Shown piece after piece: positions 17,340 through 26,905 of a stretch of 64,000 bases of DNA. The stretch lies in the NCBI RefSeq assembly GCF_016907335.1, contig NZ_JAFBBT010000001.1, positions 310,001 to 374,000 on the forward strand. The letters are read 5' to 3'. The translations under genes were made by a program, and so were the position numbers. The notes below the pieces were generated by a model. That model saw only the letters and a program-made list of their open reading frames with translations, was not told where the DNA came from and did not search any database. The stretch comes from Curtobacterium herbarum. GTDB lineage: Bacteria; Actinomycetota; Actinomycetes; Actinomycetales; Microbacteriaceae. Numbering within the stretch: the first letter of the stretch is position 1; each line of letters starts with the position of its first letter.

Positions 17340-17945
17340 GTGTCCGATCTGAACGACCGATCGAAGCCGGACGAGACGTCCCGGCAGGCGCAGCCGGGCC
17401 CAGACGGGCAGCAGGGCCAGGGATGGCAGCAGCCGGGGCAGTACGGGCAGCCCCAGCAGTACGGTCAGCCGCAGCAGTACGGCCAGCCCGGGCAGTACGG
17501 CGCCGGTCAGCAGAACCCGTACGGCACACCCGACCCCTACGCAAAGCAGAACCCGTACGCCCAGCAGAACCCGTACGCTGCGCCGCAGTACGCCGCCGCC
17601 GACCCGTACCGTGCCAGTACCCACAACCCGTACGCCCCGCAGAAGACCAGCACCCTGGCGATCCTGTCGATCATCTTCGCCCTCGGCGGCGTCGTCCTCG
17701 GTCCGCTCCTGATCCTGACGAGCCCGGCCGGCGCGATCATGGGTCACGTCGCCCTCGGTCGCATCAAGCAGACCGGGGAACAGGGTCGTGGCCTGGCACT
17801 CGCGGGCATCATCGGCGGGTGGATCCTGACCGGGCTCTTCATCCTCCTGGTCGTCGTGATCATCGTCGTCGCGTCGACGATCGACCAGTCTGGGGTCAGC
17901 GGCTGGGACGGCACGGGCGGCGGGAGCGCCGCGCTCGTCGGCTGA
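17340..17945 (+). CDS. DUF4190 membrane protein with Gln/Pro/Tyr-rich N-terminus
   Basis: 201 residues. About residues 15-100 are a low-complexity cytoplasmic arm built from repeats of QYGQP and QNPYA. The C-terminal part is a DUF4190 domain with two spans: KTSTLAILSIIFALGGVVLG and GLALAGIIGGWILTGLF leading to a third Val/Ile-rich stretch, and the family helix GAIMGHVALGRIKQTGEQGRG between them. The GTG at 17340 is chosen because AGGAGG precedes it at a proper distance. Function unknown; the repeats resemble other actinobacterial envelope-associated proteins. Confidence 0.85.
   Translation: MSDLNDRSKPDETSRQAQPGPDGQQGQGWQQPGQYGQPQQYGQPQQYGQPGQYGAGQQNPYGTPDPYAKQNPYAQQNPYAAPQYAAADPYRASTHNPYAPQKTSTLAILSIIFALGGVVLGPLLILTSPAGAIMGHVALGRIKQTGEQGRGLALAGIIGGWILTGLFILLVVVIIVVASTIDQSGVSGWDGTGGGSAALVG
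17430..17500 (+). repeat. Coding tandem repeat in the DUF4190 gene
   Basis: Imperfect units of about 15-18 bases around CAGTACGGTCAGCC encode successive QYGQP blocks. Such repeats can expand or contract in frame. Confidence 0.6.
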
Positions 17946-18031
17946 CCGCGCCCGCCTGACCGCGACCGCGCCGCCTGACCGCGGTCGCCGGACCGCGACC
18001 GCGCCGCCTGACCCTGGCCGTACCCGGTCGC

Positions 18032-19234
18032 TCAGCCGGCCACGTCGGTGAGGCGCTCGCACAGGACGGCGGTGTGTCGTCCCTCCAGTCGGGTGAGCAC
18101 GAGCGTGACGCGACCGCGGCCCCGCAGACGCAACCGCTTGCGGAACTCGGCCGGGTCCACGTCGACCCCGCGCTTCTTGATCTCCACCGTGCCGATGTCG
18201 TCCGCGGCCAGGCGTGCGGCCAGCCGCTTGACGTCGAGCGGCATCGTGTCGAGCACGCGGAACCCCTGCGCGAACGGGGTGACGACGGCCCGGTCCGAGC
18301 TGACGTACGCGATGCCCTCGGAGAGCATCCGGCCGTCGATCGAACGGGCGAGGTCCCCGACCAGCCGCGCGCGGATCACGGCGCCGTCGGGCTCGTAGAG
18401 GTAGCCACTGAGTGGTCCGACCTCGACGTCCTCGGCGTCGGCTGCGCCGGTCAGCTCGGCGATGCCGTGCGGGCCGACGACGGTCGCGGCACGGCGGATC
18501 CCGGGGCGGGCGAGCGGGCCGAACCACAGGGCGAGTTCGACGACCTCCCGGTCGACGGAGGTCCACTGCGCCTCGGCGGTGTCCGGGATCAGGTCGCGGT
18601 CGATGCCGGGCCCGAGCTTCACGCCGGTCGGGGTCGTCGTGGCCGCCGCGAACACGGTGTCGAGCGACGGCGACCAGTCGTCGGGATCGGCCAGGCGCCG
18701 GGTGTCCGAGTGCCCGCTCGTCCGCCGGGCCGGGTCCATCCACACCCCGTCGACGGTGGACAGGTCGAACGAGGCGGCGTCGCCGAGGGCGACCCGGGCG
18801 TTCGGCCACGGCGCCAGGTTGTGCGTCGCGACGGCCGCCGTCACCTCGTCGCGGTCGACCGCCGTGACGTCGAGGTCGAGCGCCGCCATCGCGAGGGCGT
18901 CCCCGCCGATCCCGCAGCCGAGGTCCGCGACCCGCCCCAGGCCAGCGGCCGCGAACCGCCCGGCGTGCTGCGCGGCGACCTGCAGCCGGGTGGCCTGCTC
19001 GAGCCCCGCCTCGGTGAAGAGCATGCGCGCGGCGAAGTCGCCGAACTTGCCGCGGGCCTTCTGTCGCAGCTTCGCCTGGGTGAGGACAGCCGCCACCAGG
19101 GCCGGGTCGTGGCCCTCGGCCCGCAGCCGGGACACGACCCGGACGATCTCGCCGCCGTCGGAGACCGAGGGCGTACGGTCGAGCAGGTCCATCCCGGCCG
19201 GGGTCAGCAGCTGGGTGAGTTCGGCGGCGTCCAT
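18032..19234 (-). CDS. SAM-dependent methyltransferase with THUMP-like C-terminal domain
   Basis: A 400-residue actinobacterial methyltransferase of unknown substrate, probably RNA. The N-terminal helical region ends at ARMLFTEAGLEQATR. The SAM site is VADLGCGIGGDALAMA followed by VTAVDRDEV and the MDPARR motif IV region. The last 110 residues match the THUMP-like domain: SGYLYEPDGAVIRA, AYVSSD, PLDVKRL and IGTVEIKKRGVDVDP. The ATG at 19234 fits the family start. It is divergent from groES and its upstream region contains the first CIRCE, so heat-shock repression could also touch this gene. Confidence 0.88.
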   Translation of the reverse strand: MDAAELTQLLTPAGMDLLDRTPSVSDGGEIVRVVSRLRAEGHDPALVAAVLTQAKLRQKARGKFGDFAARMLFTEAGLEQATRLQVAAQHAGRFAAAGLGRVADLGCGIGGDALAMAALDLDVTAVDRDEVTAAVATHNLAPWPNARVALGDAASFDLSTVDGVWMDPARRTSGHSDTRRLADPDDWSPSLDTVFAAATTTPTGVKLGPGIDRDLIPDTAEAQWTSVDREVVELALWFGPLARPGIRRAATVVGPHGIAELTGAADAEDVEVGPLSGYLYEPDGAVIRARLVGDLARSIDGRMLSEGIAYVSSDRAVVTPFAQGFRVLDTMPLDVKRLAARLAADDIGTVEIKKRGVDVDPAEFRKRLRLRGRGRVTLVLTRLEGRHTAVLCERLTDVAG

Positions 19235-19273
19235 GCCCCGATCCTCCCAGGCGGCGGACACGGCCGCGGCGCA

Positions 19274-19300
19274 CTGGCACTCGGATTGACCGAGTGCCAG
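19274..19300. promoter_or_regulatory. CIRCE element 1 (HrcA operator) upstream of groES
   Basis: CTGGCACTC-N9-GAGTGCCAG is a perfect 9-bp inverted repeat with the CIRCE spacing (consensus TTAGCACTC-N9-GAGTGCTAA). It overlaps the -35 of the groES promoter, so bound HrcA would block polymerase. Confidence 0.9.
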
Positions 19301-19314
19301 TGACGTCCTACAGT
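19286..19314 (+). promoter_or_regulatory. groES promoter
   Basis: TTGACC (19286-19291), 17-base spacer, TACAGT (19309-19314). It is one of the few standard -35/-10 promoters in the window and lies between and over the two CIRCE copies. Confidence 0.75.
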
Positions 19315-19319
19315 TGGGG

Positions 19320-19346
19320 TTGGCACTCTCCCGAGGGAAGTGCCAA
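19320..19346. promoter_or_regulatory. CIRCE element 2 in the groES leader
   Basis: TTGGCACTC-N9-AAGTGCCAA, one mismatch between the arms. It is located just after the -10, at the expected transcription start, 49 bases before the groES GTG. Confidence 0.85.
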
Positions 19347-19394
19347 CCCGGTTTTCGTCAGTACCGAACACGTACCGAGAAAGAAGAGGTCACC

Positions 19395-19691
19395 GTGGCC
19401 GTCAGCATCAAGCCGCTCGAAGATCGCATCGTCATCCGACAGGTGGAGGCGGAGCAGACCACCGCGTCCGGTCTGGTCATCCCGGACACCGCGAAGGAGA
19501 AGCCCCAGGAGGGCGAGGTCGTCGCCGTGGGCCCGGGTCGCATCGACGACAACGGCAACCGCGTGCCGCTCGACGTCGCCGTCGGCGACAAGGTCATCTA
19601 CTCGAAGTACGGCGGCACCGAGGTCAAGTACTCGGGCGAGGACCTGCTGGTCCTCTCCGCCCGCGACGTCCTCGCGGTCATCGAGCACTGA
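19395..19691 (+). CDS. groES: Co-chaperonin GroES
   Basis: 10-kDa lid of the GroEL folding chamber. The protein has 98 residues: [19 protein letters not shown], the mobile loop [19 protein letters not shown], the roof [27 protein letters not shown] and the C-terminal DVLAVIEH. The GTG at 19395 gives the family N-terminus. Controlled by two CIRCE sites. No groEL follows; the next gene is an exporter beyond a strong terminator, so groES is monocistronic and groEL must be elsewhere. Confidence 0.98.
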   Translation: MAVSIKPLEDRIVIRQVEAEQTTASGLVIPDTAKEKPQEGEVVAVGPGRIDDNGNRVPLDVAVGDKVIYSKYGGTEVKYSGEDLLVLSARDVLAVIEH

Positions 19692-19701
19692 CACCTGCTC
19701 C

Positions 19702-19738
19702 ACGAACGCCCCGTCGGCCTGGCCGGCGGGGCGTTCGT
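19702..19738 (+). terminator. groES terminator
   Basis: Twelve-base perfect stem ACGAACGCCCCG / CGGGGCGTTCGT with a 13-base loop, 10 bases after the groES stop. Confidence 0.75.
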
Positions 19739-19785
19739 CGTCTGCCGGGAGGCCCGCCCCAGCACCCGACGTCGGCTCGCGTTCC

Positions 19786-19791
19786 TAGGAT
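19786..19791 (+). promoter_or_regulatory. -10 hexamer of the rarD-like gene (leaderless type)
   Basis: TAGGAT, 6 bases before the GTG at 19798, fixing that start. Confidence 0.5.
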
Positions 19792-19797
19792 GGTTCC

Positions 19798-20751
19798 GTG
19801 AGTGAACCGAGTCCCACGCGCCCGGCGCGCAGCGAGGCATCCGTCGGCGTCGTGCAGGCGCTCGTCGCCTACGGACTCTGGGGCCTGATGCCCCTGCTCT
19901 TCGCCGCGATGGCCCCCGCCGGCGCGTTCGAGATCGTGTCGTGGCGGATCGTCTTCGGCCTGGTGTTCTGCGCCGTCGCGATCCTCGCCACCCGCTCGTG
20001 GCTGCGGACCCGTGCCCTGCTCGTGCAGCCCCGGGTGATGGGGATCATGGGCATCGCCGCCGGACTCATCCTGGTGAACTGGACCGTGTACGTCGCTGCG
20101 ACGACCACCGGCCACACCGTCGAGGCCGCGCTCGGGTACTTCATCAACCCGCTCGTGACCATCGCCCTGGGCATCGTGGTGCTCCGCGAACGCCTGCGGC
20201 CGCTGCAGTGGATCGCGGTCGGCATCAGTGTCGTCGCGGTCGTCGTCATCGCGGTCGGGTACGGGCGGATGCCGTGGATCTCCCTGGCGCTGGCGTTCTC
20301 GTTCGGGCTCTACGGTCTGGTGAAGAAGCGCGTCGGCGGGACCGTGGACGCACTGAGCGGGCTGACGATCGAGACCGTGTGGCTGCTGCCGATCGCGGTC
20401 GGCGCGCTCGTGGTGCTCGGGGTGACCGGACTCGCGGGCGGGCTGACCTTCGCCGGCGAGGGTGGGGTGCACGTCCTGATCACGGTGCTGACCGGGCCGG
20501 CGACCGCGGTGCCGCTGCTGCTGTTCGCGTCCTCGGCCCGTCGGGTCAGCCTGTCGACGCTCGGGTTGACGCAGTACCTCGCACCCGTGATGCAGCTGCT
20601 CGTCGGGGTGCTCGTGCAGCACGAGGCGATGTCGCCCTCGCGGTGGGTCGGCTTCGGTGTGGTCTGGTTCGCGCTGGTGCTGCTCACGATCGACTCGTTC
20701 ACCGCTGCGCGGCGGAGTGCCCGGCGCGACCCCGTGCCGGAGCCGGCCTGA
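19798..20751 (+). CDS. rarD: RarD-type EamA/DMT permease
   Basis: Inner-membrane protein of 317 residues in the drug/metabolite transporter superfamily. About ten membrane spans are visible, in two EamA halves. Family-specific segments are VVQALVAYGLWGLMPLLF, EIVSWRIVFGLVF, NWTVYVAATTTGHTVEAALGYFINPL and SLSTLGLTQYLAPVMQLLVG. Relatives have been linked to chloramphenicol sensitivity or amino acid export, but the substrate is unknown. The start is fixed by the -10 element 6 bases upstream. Confidence 0.92.
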   Translation: MSEPSPTRPARSEASVGVVQALVAYGLWGLMPLLFAAMAPAGAFEIVSWRIVFGLVFCAVAILATRSWLRTRALLVQPRVMGIMGIAAGLILVNWTVYVAATTTGHTVEAALGYFINPLVTIALGIVVLRERLRPLQWIAVGISVVAVVVIAVGYGRMPWISLALAFSFGLYGLVKKRVGGTVDALSGLTIETVWLLPIAVGALVVLGVTGLAGGLTFAGEGGVHVLITVLTGPATAVPLLLFASSARRVSLSTLGLTQYLAPVMQLLVGVLVQHEAMSPSRWVGFGVVWFALVLLTIDSFTAARRSARRDPVPEPA

Positions 20752-20818
20752 GCTGACGGGGGCGGGGCGGGCCTCCCGTCCGTCGCCTGCTCGTTCGGCC
20801 GACCCCGCGGCACGCGAA

Positions 20819-20850
20819 CGGCCCCCGGGAGCTGGTGCTCCCGGGGGCCG
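20819..20850. terminator. Bidirectional terminator between rarD and livJ
   Basis: A 14-base perfect stem (20819-20832 with 20837-20850, CGGCCCCCGGGAGC arm) and a TGGT loop. It stands between convergent genes, 18 bases from the livJ stop. Confidence 0.85.
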
Positions 20851-20867
20851 TCGTGGTGCTGGTGCGG

Positions 20868-22205
20868 TTACTTCGAGACCGAGCCCTGGATGGCGCTCTG
20901 GTAGACCGGCTTGTTGTCCTTGTCGAACTTGTAGATGCCGATGTAGGCGCTCGACGGGTCGTTCTTCTTGTCGAACGGGCCGATGCCGGACGGGCCGGTG
21001 TAGTGGATGTCCTTGCCACTGTCCAGCAGGGCCTTGCAGTCCTTGAACGTCGAGCACTCGGTGCCACCGTCGGCGCCGGACACCGCAGCCATGTTGGCCT
21101 GGATGGTGCCGGAGTCGGTGCCCTTGCCCTTCACCGCGGCGAGGGCGGCGAGGGTGGTGGCGTCGTAGGACTCAGCGGCGTACGAGAAGTCGGCGAGGTC
21201 CTTGCCGGAGGACTTCTTGTAGAACTCGACCAGACGCTGCTTCAGCTCGTCCTTCGGGCTGGCACCGGGGATGGTGCCCTGGGCGCCGTCGAGGGTGCCC
21301 TTGTCGAAGTCCTTCGAGTAGTCCGCGGTGTTGCCGTCGGACATGTAGATCTTCGCCTTGTTCCCCTGCGAGACGAGCTCAGGGATGATCGACTTCGTCT
21401 CGTCGAAGGCCAGGACGACGATCGCGTCGGGCTTCGTGGCGAGTGCCGCGGTCACCTCGGACGAGAACGTGGTCTGTCCGGGCGGGAACTCCTGGCCCTT
21501 GCCCTTGGCGCCGTAGACGACCTGGCCGCCGGCGGCCTCGACGGCCGCCTGCACGGAGTTGCGGAGACCGGTGCCGTACGTGTCGTTGAAGACCAGGAAC
21601 GCGACCTTGGCGTTGCCGTCACCCGTGATGAGCTGACCGAGGGCCGAGCCCTGCACCGAGTCCGGCGGAGCGGTCCGGTAGTAGTGCGACGAGTAACCGG
21701 ACAGGTCGGACGCCGTGTTGGCCGGCGAGATCTGGACCATGCAGTTGCTCGTCAGCTGGTCGATCACGTTGAGCGTGACCGAGGACGACTCGGCGCCGAT
21801 GACGACCGGGACCTTGGCGTTCACGAGCTTCGTCGCCGCTGCACTCGACACGGTCATGTCGTTGCTGTCACCGGAGTCGGTGGCGGGGTCGATCGTGACG
21901 TCCTTGTCGAGCACGCCGCCGCCGGAGTTGATGTCCTCGACCGCCAGGCCGACGCCGGACTCGGCGGGCGGGTTCAGGTAGGCGAGCGACCCGGTGAGCG
22001 GCAGGATCGTGCCGATCTTCAGGGCGTCGGTGCCGGGCGACGAGGGGGCCTGGCAGCTCGAGGCCGGGTCCTTCTTCGCCCCGCCGGCCGAGGCCGACTC
22101 GGAGGAGCCGCCACCGGCGTTGCTCGAGGTGGAACAGGCGGCGAGGAGCACCGCTGCAGCTCCCGCCAGTGCCAGCGCCGTGGTGGCGCGGGTGGTTCTG
22201 ATCAT
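20868..22205 (-). CDS. livJ: Branched-chain amino acid ABC transporter, substrate-binding lipoprotein
   Basis: Periplasmic-binding-type lipoprotein of 445 residues that captures Leu/Ile/Val or a related amino acid. The signal peptide MIRTTRATTALALAGAAAV ends in the lipobox LLAAC, so Cys24 should be lipidated. A Ser/Gly-rich tether follows. The mature type 1 fold begins LKIGTILPLTGSLAYLNPP and contains DINSGGGVLDK and PVVIGAESSSVTLNV. It is transcribed alone, away from livHMGF, which begins 3.3 kb off on the other strand. A GlnR-like half-site lies about 95-105 bases upstream. Confidence 0.93.
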   Translation of the reverse strand: MIRTTRATTALALAGAAAVLLAACSTSSNAGGGSSESASAGGAKKDPASSCQAPSSPGTDALKIGTILPLTGSLAYLNPPAESGVGLAVEDINSGGGVLDKDVTIDPATDSGDSNDMTVSSAAATKLVNAKVPVVIGAESSSVTLNVIDQLTSNCMVQISPANTASDLSGYSSHYYRTAPPDSVQGSALGQLITGDGNAKVAFLVFNDTYGTGLRNSVQAAVEAAGGQVVYGAKGKGQEFPPGQTTFSSEVTAALATKPDAIVVLAFDETKSIIPELVSQGNKAKIYMSDGNTADYSKDFDKGTLDGAQGTIPGASPKDELKQRLVEFYKKSSGKDLADFSYAAESYDATTLAALAAVKGKGTDSGTIQANMAAVSGADGGTECSTFKDCKALLDSGKDIHYTGPSGIGPFDKKNDPSSAYIGIYKFDKDNKPVYQSAIQGSVSK

Positions 22206-22296
22206 CCGTGGAACCCTTTCTCTGCGCGGAGGCCCTGCCGCATCGGGTCGAGCGCTGCGTCTCCGCGTGGGATGTGGAGAAAACTAGGGTCGATGT

Positions 22297-22312
22297 GTTT
22301 CGCCCGTGTGAC
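22297..22312 (-). promoter_or_regulatory. Possible GlnR half-site upstream of livJ
   Basis: Read on the minus strand this is GTCAC-N6-GAAAC, the a/b half of the actinobacterial nitrogen regulator GlnR box. A second GTCAC-N6-GTAAC followed by GAAAC lies at 22331-22351, but the spacing between the pairs is not the consensus. Weak but suggestive for a nitrogen-related transporter. Confidence 0.35.
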
Positions 22313-22444
22313 GGGAGTGCACACCTGGGTGTTTCGTTACACAGCCGTGACTCTTCTGAACGGTCTCACCGGAACCCCTGATCAGCAGTCCGTCCGGACG
22401 GTCTCCACTGTTCTGAACGGCTGGCCCGGGAGGCCTGAGGTCCA

Positions 22445-22550
22445 CGAGACGCCCCCGTCTGTGTTCGACGCCCGCCTTGCGCCGAGACGCCGCCGAGTTC
22501 AGCGGTGTCTCGGCATGTCCGACGCGCGTCGCGCAGACGGGGGCGTCTCG
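22445..22550. repeat. Nested palindrome of the GAGACGCC family, copy 1
   Basis: Outer arms CGAGACGCCCCCGTCTG (22445-22461) and its exact complement (22534-22550) enclose inner arms at 22481-22493 and 22502-22514 (12 of 13 pairs). The same architecture recurs at 23557-23624 and in modified form at 29810-29935. Confidence 0.75.
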
Positions 22551-22568
22551 CCGCGCCCGACCGGCCGT

Positions 22569-23444
22569 TCATCTGCGCTGCGCCCAACCGCGTCCGATCG
22601 GCAGCCCGGCGGCGACGAGGACCGCACCCAGGCGCGCCGGGTCTCCGGCCTCCGCCATGCCCCACCGCGCGAACCCGTGGACGCGGCTCGCGCGGCGGAG
22701 GGCGTCCTCGCGCCGCTTCTCGTGCCAGAGCGCATCACCGTCGTCGTACTTCACCCGCCCGTCGAACTCACCGATGACACCGGCATCCGGCCACCAGAAG
22801 TCGACCCGGAACACGCCACGGTCGGTGTCGAACCGGTGCTGCAGGACGGGGGCAGGGGCTCCGAGGCGATCGACCGTGACCCGGCTGATGGACTCGCCGG
22901 GCGACTCGGCGGCCGCATCGGCGAAGTCCAGTGCCGCAGACGCCTGACGGACGCCTCGACGTCCGACGCAGGTGGTGAGCGCATGCTCGAGGGCAGACCG
23001 GTCGAGCGCCCCGACGTGGAGGACGTGGTCGAGCACGACGACGGCGTGTTCGAACGTCGACGTCCGCGCGACGTCGACGACGGTCCGGAGCATCGACGTG
23101 GTCCGGATCCCGCCGAGCAGCACCACGTCGCCCTCGTCGATCGATCCGACGTGCCGGACGACCCCACGACCCGCGTGCGTCTTCGTCGTCCGCGGGTCGA
23201 TGACGTGGAGGCGCCAGTCGGTCCTGCCGTGCTCGGGCAGTCCTCACAGCGCTGCGGCGGAACGGTGTGACACGACTCCGTCTGCCTGCAGTCTGGCGGC
23301 ACGAGCCCGGACCACGAGTTGCCGCCGCTCGAGAGGGTCGAGCGCAGCCCAGTCACCACGTTCCACTGCGACTCCGTGGAACAGCCGGACCGGGTCGTCC
23401 AGCGTGGACGGCAGCGCTGTGAGGACCGTTGATCGCATCTCCAT
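22569..23444 (-). pseudogene. Gene split by an in-frame TGA; AbiEi/DUF559-like actinobacterial protein
   Basis: One reading frame of 292 codons is interrupted once. The first part (from ATG 23444) ends ...GVVSHRSAAAL, then TGA at 23244-23246, then GLPEHGRTDWRLHVIDP and HAGRGVVRHVGSI continue in the same frame. Proteins of this large actinobacterial family read S-H-x-S-A-A-x-L-W-G-L-P at this point, so TGG (Trp) has become TGA. The rest, with TSMLRTVVDVAR, DRGVFRVDFWWPDAGVIGEFDGRVKYDD (a DUF559-like nuclease-type core) and a normal end, is intact. The break looks recent. Restart at an internal GTG or readthrough is possible but unproven. Confidence 0.75.
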
Positions 23445-23556
23445 GCAGCGACGGTGCCAGCGGCCGCGTCACCCGCGGGATCTGCGAGGCGGAGCTGTGG
23501 AGAGCCTCCCGGCGGTCTGCCGGTGTGCAGGACCAGCTGACACGACCCCGTCAACG

Positions 23557-23624
23557 CGAGACGCCGCCACACGCACGAGACGCCGCCGAAATCGGCGGCG
23601 TCTCACGCACATGGCGGCGTCTCG
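23557..23624. repeat. Nested palindrome of the GAGACGCC family, copy 2
   Basis: Outer arms CGAGACGCCGCCA (23557-23569) and complement (23612-23624). Inner arms GAGACGCCGCCGA (23577-23589) and complement (23592-23604). All four arms are variants of the same word. Confidence 0.8.
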
Positions 23625-23630
23625 GCGCCC

Positions 23631-23667
23631 GGAGCCGGCGCCGGCGCCGGCTCCCGGCGCCGAGCCG
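23631..23667 (-). terminator. GC-rich hairpin at the end of guaB
   Basis: Repeated GCCGGCGCC words with GAGCCGGC / GCCGGCTC arms directly precede the guaB stop on the minus strand, suited to terminate guaB. Confidence 0.45.
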
Positions 23668-23668
23668 G

Positions 23669-25477
<1,809 letters not shown>

Positions 25478-26893
25478 GTGGGTTCCATCACTCCGCCGGG
25501 GTCAGTGCTCGCGCACCGATTCCGCCGCGGGGCACCAGGCCGCCGTCGCCTGGTCCTCGCCGCCGTGCTCTTCCTCGCCTTCCTCGCCACCTTCGCGGTC
25601 GACTGGGCCCTCGCTCCCGTCGCCGGAGCAGCGACCAGCAGCCCGACCTCCAGCAGCGCACCCGCGAGCACCGGGCCCTGCGTCGTCAGCACCTCGAACG
25701 GCTGCATCCAGGGCACCATCCTCGACTCCGACCGGAAGCCCACCGAGGGCGTCGACGTGGCGGTCACCGGACCCGGCTCGTTCACCGGCTCCTCGACCAC
25801 GAACGCCGACGGCCGCTGGTCCGTCAGCATCCCCGCCGCCGGCGCCTACACGGTGAAGGTCGACCAGGACTCGCTGCCGAAGGGGCAGTACCTGACCGAC
25901 GCGAAGGACGCCGCCCGCACGGTCCAGGGCAACGTCAACGCCAACGCCGGCACGATCTTCCAGCTCTCCGACCAGGAGGGCGCGACGACCGACACCGCCG
26001 CCACGAGCGTCACGGCCGCCCGGTTCTGGCAGCAGTTCGCCTCCGGCATCCGCCTGGGCCTGCTCATCGCCCTCGCCTCGATCGGGCTCTCGCTGATCTA
26101 CGGCACGACCGGGCTGTCGAGCTTCTCGCACGGTGAGCAGGTCACCCTCGGCGGGCTCCTGGCCTACGTCTTCGCGAACCAGCTCGGATGGAACATCTGG
26201 CTCGCCGGGATCGTGACCGTGCTGCTCTGCGCCGCCTCCGGGTACCTGCAGGACGCCGGCATCTGGAAACCGCTCCGGAAGCGCCGGATCAGCCTCACGC
26301 AGCTGATGATCGTGACGATCGGCCTCTCGATCGCCGCCCAGTACGCCTTCCAGTACTTCTTCGGCGCCGCGACCGTCCGCATCCAGCAGGGCAACCCCGA
26401 GACGGTGACCTTCGCCGGCATCACCCTCACCGTGCAGTCCTACGTCGCGATGGGCATCGCGCTCGTGGTCCTAATCGGTACCGGACTCTTCCTGGCGAAG
26501 ACCCGCTTCGGCCGGGCCACCCGCGCGGTGTCCGACAACCCGGCGCTCGCCGCGGCCTCCGGCATCGACGTCGACCGGGTGATCCGCTTCGTGTGGACGC
26601 TCGCCGCCGGCCTCGCCGGACTCTCCGGTGTGATGCTCGGCCTCGTGCTCAACGGCGTGAACTGGCAGACCGGTCTGCAGCTCCTGCTCCTGATGTTCGC
26701 TTCGGTCACCCTCGGTGGCCTCGGGACGGCCTACGGCGCCCTCGTCGGCTCGATGATCATCGGCATCGTCGTGGAGCTGACCAACCTGGTGCTGCCCGGT
26801 GACTTCAAGTACGCCACCGCACTCGTCATCCTCATCCTCATCCTGCTGTTCCGTCCGCAGGGCATCTTCGGCCGTGCCGAGCGGATCGGTTAA
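25478..26893 (+). CDS. livH: Branched-chain amino acid ABC permease LivH fused to an N-terminal extracytoplasmic domain
   Basis: 471 residues where LivH normally has about 290-310. Residues 24-52 form a signal peptide or anchor (LVLAAVLFLAFLATFAVDW). Residues 65-165 look like a carboxypeptidase-regulatory/SdrD-B beta-sandwich: GCIQGTILDSDRKPTEGVDV, NADGRWSVSIP and AGAYTVKVDQ. From about 180 the LivH permease begins (FASGIRLGLLIALASIGLSL) with spans, LTQLMIVTIGLSI, the coupling-helix region TRFGRATRAVSDNPALAAASGID and FRPQGIFGRAERIG at the end. The extra domain lies outside the membrane and could contact the binding protein or wall (inference). First gene of livHMGF. Confidence 0.92.
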   Translation: MGSITPPGSVLAHRFRRGAPGRRRLVLAAVLFLAFLATFAVDWALAPVAGAATSSPTSSSAPASTGPCVVSTSNGCIQGTILDSDRKPTEGVDVAVTGPGSFTGSSTTNADGRWSVSIPAAGAYTVKVDQDSLPKGQYLTDAKDAARTVQGNVNANAGTIFQLSDQEGATTDTAATSVTAARFWQQFASGIRLGLLIALASIGLSLIYGTTGLSSFSHGEQVTLGGLLAYVFANQLGWNIWLAGIVTVLLCAASGYLQDAGIWKPLRKRRISLTQLMIVTIGLSIAAQYAFQYFFGAATVRIQQGNPETVTFAGITLTVQSYVAMGIALVVLIGTGLFLAKTRFGRATRAVSDNPALAAASGIDVDRVIRFVWTLAAGLAGLSGVMLGLVLNGVNWQTGLQLLLLMFASVTLGGLGTAYGALVGSMIIGIVVELTNLVLPGDFKYATALVILILILLFRPQGIFGRAERIG

Positions 26894-26905
26894 GGGAGCA
26901 CCCGC

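Larger units (their letters stand above)
22206..22568. other. Gap upstream of livJ: livJ promoter region and a nested palindrome
   Basis: No gene is seen in these 363 bases. The livJ-proximal part is AT-richer and holds a TAGTTT hexamer at 22281-22286 (minus strand) and two copies of GTGTTTCG 36 bases apart (22295 and 22329 region). The distal part holds the nested GAGACGCC palindrome. Confidence 0.6.
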
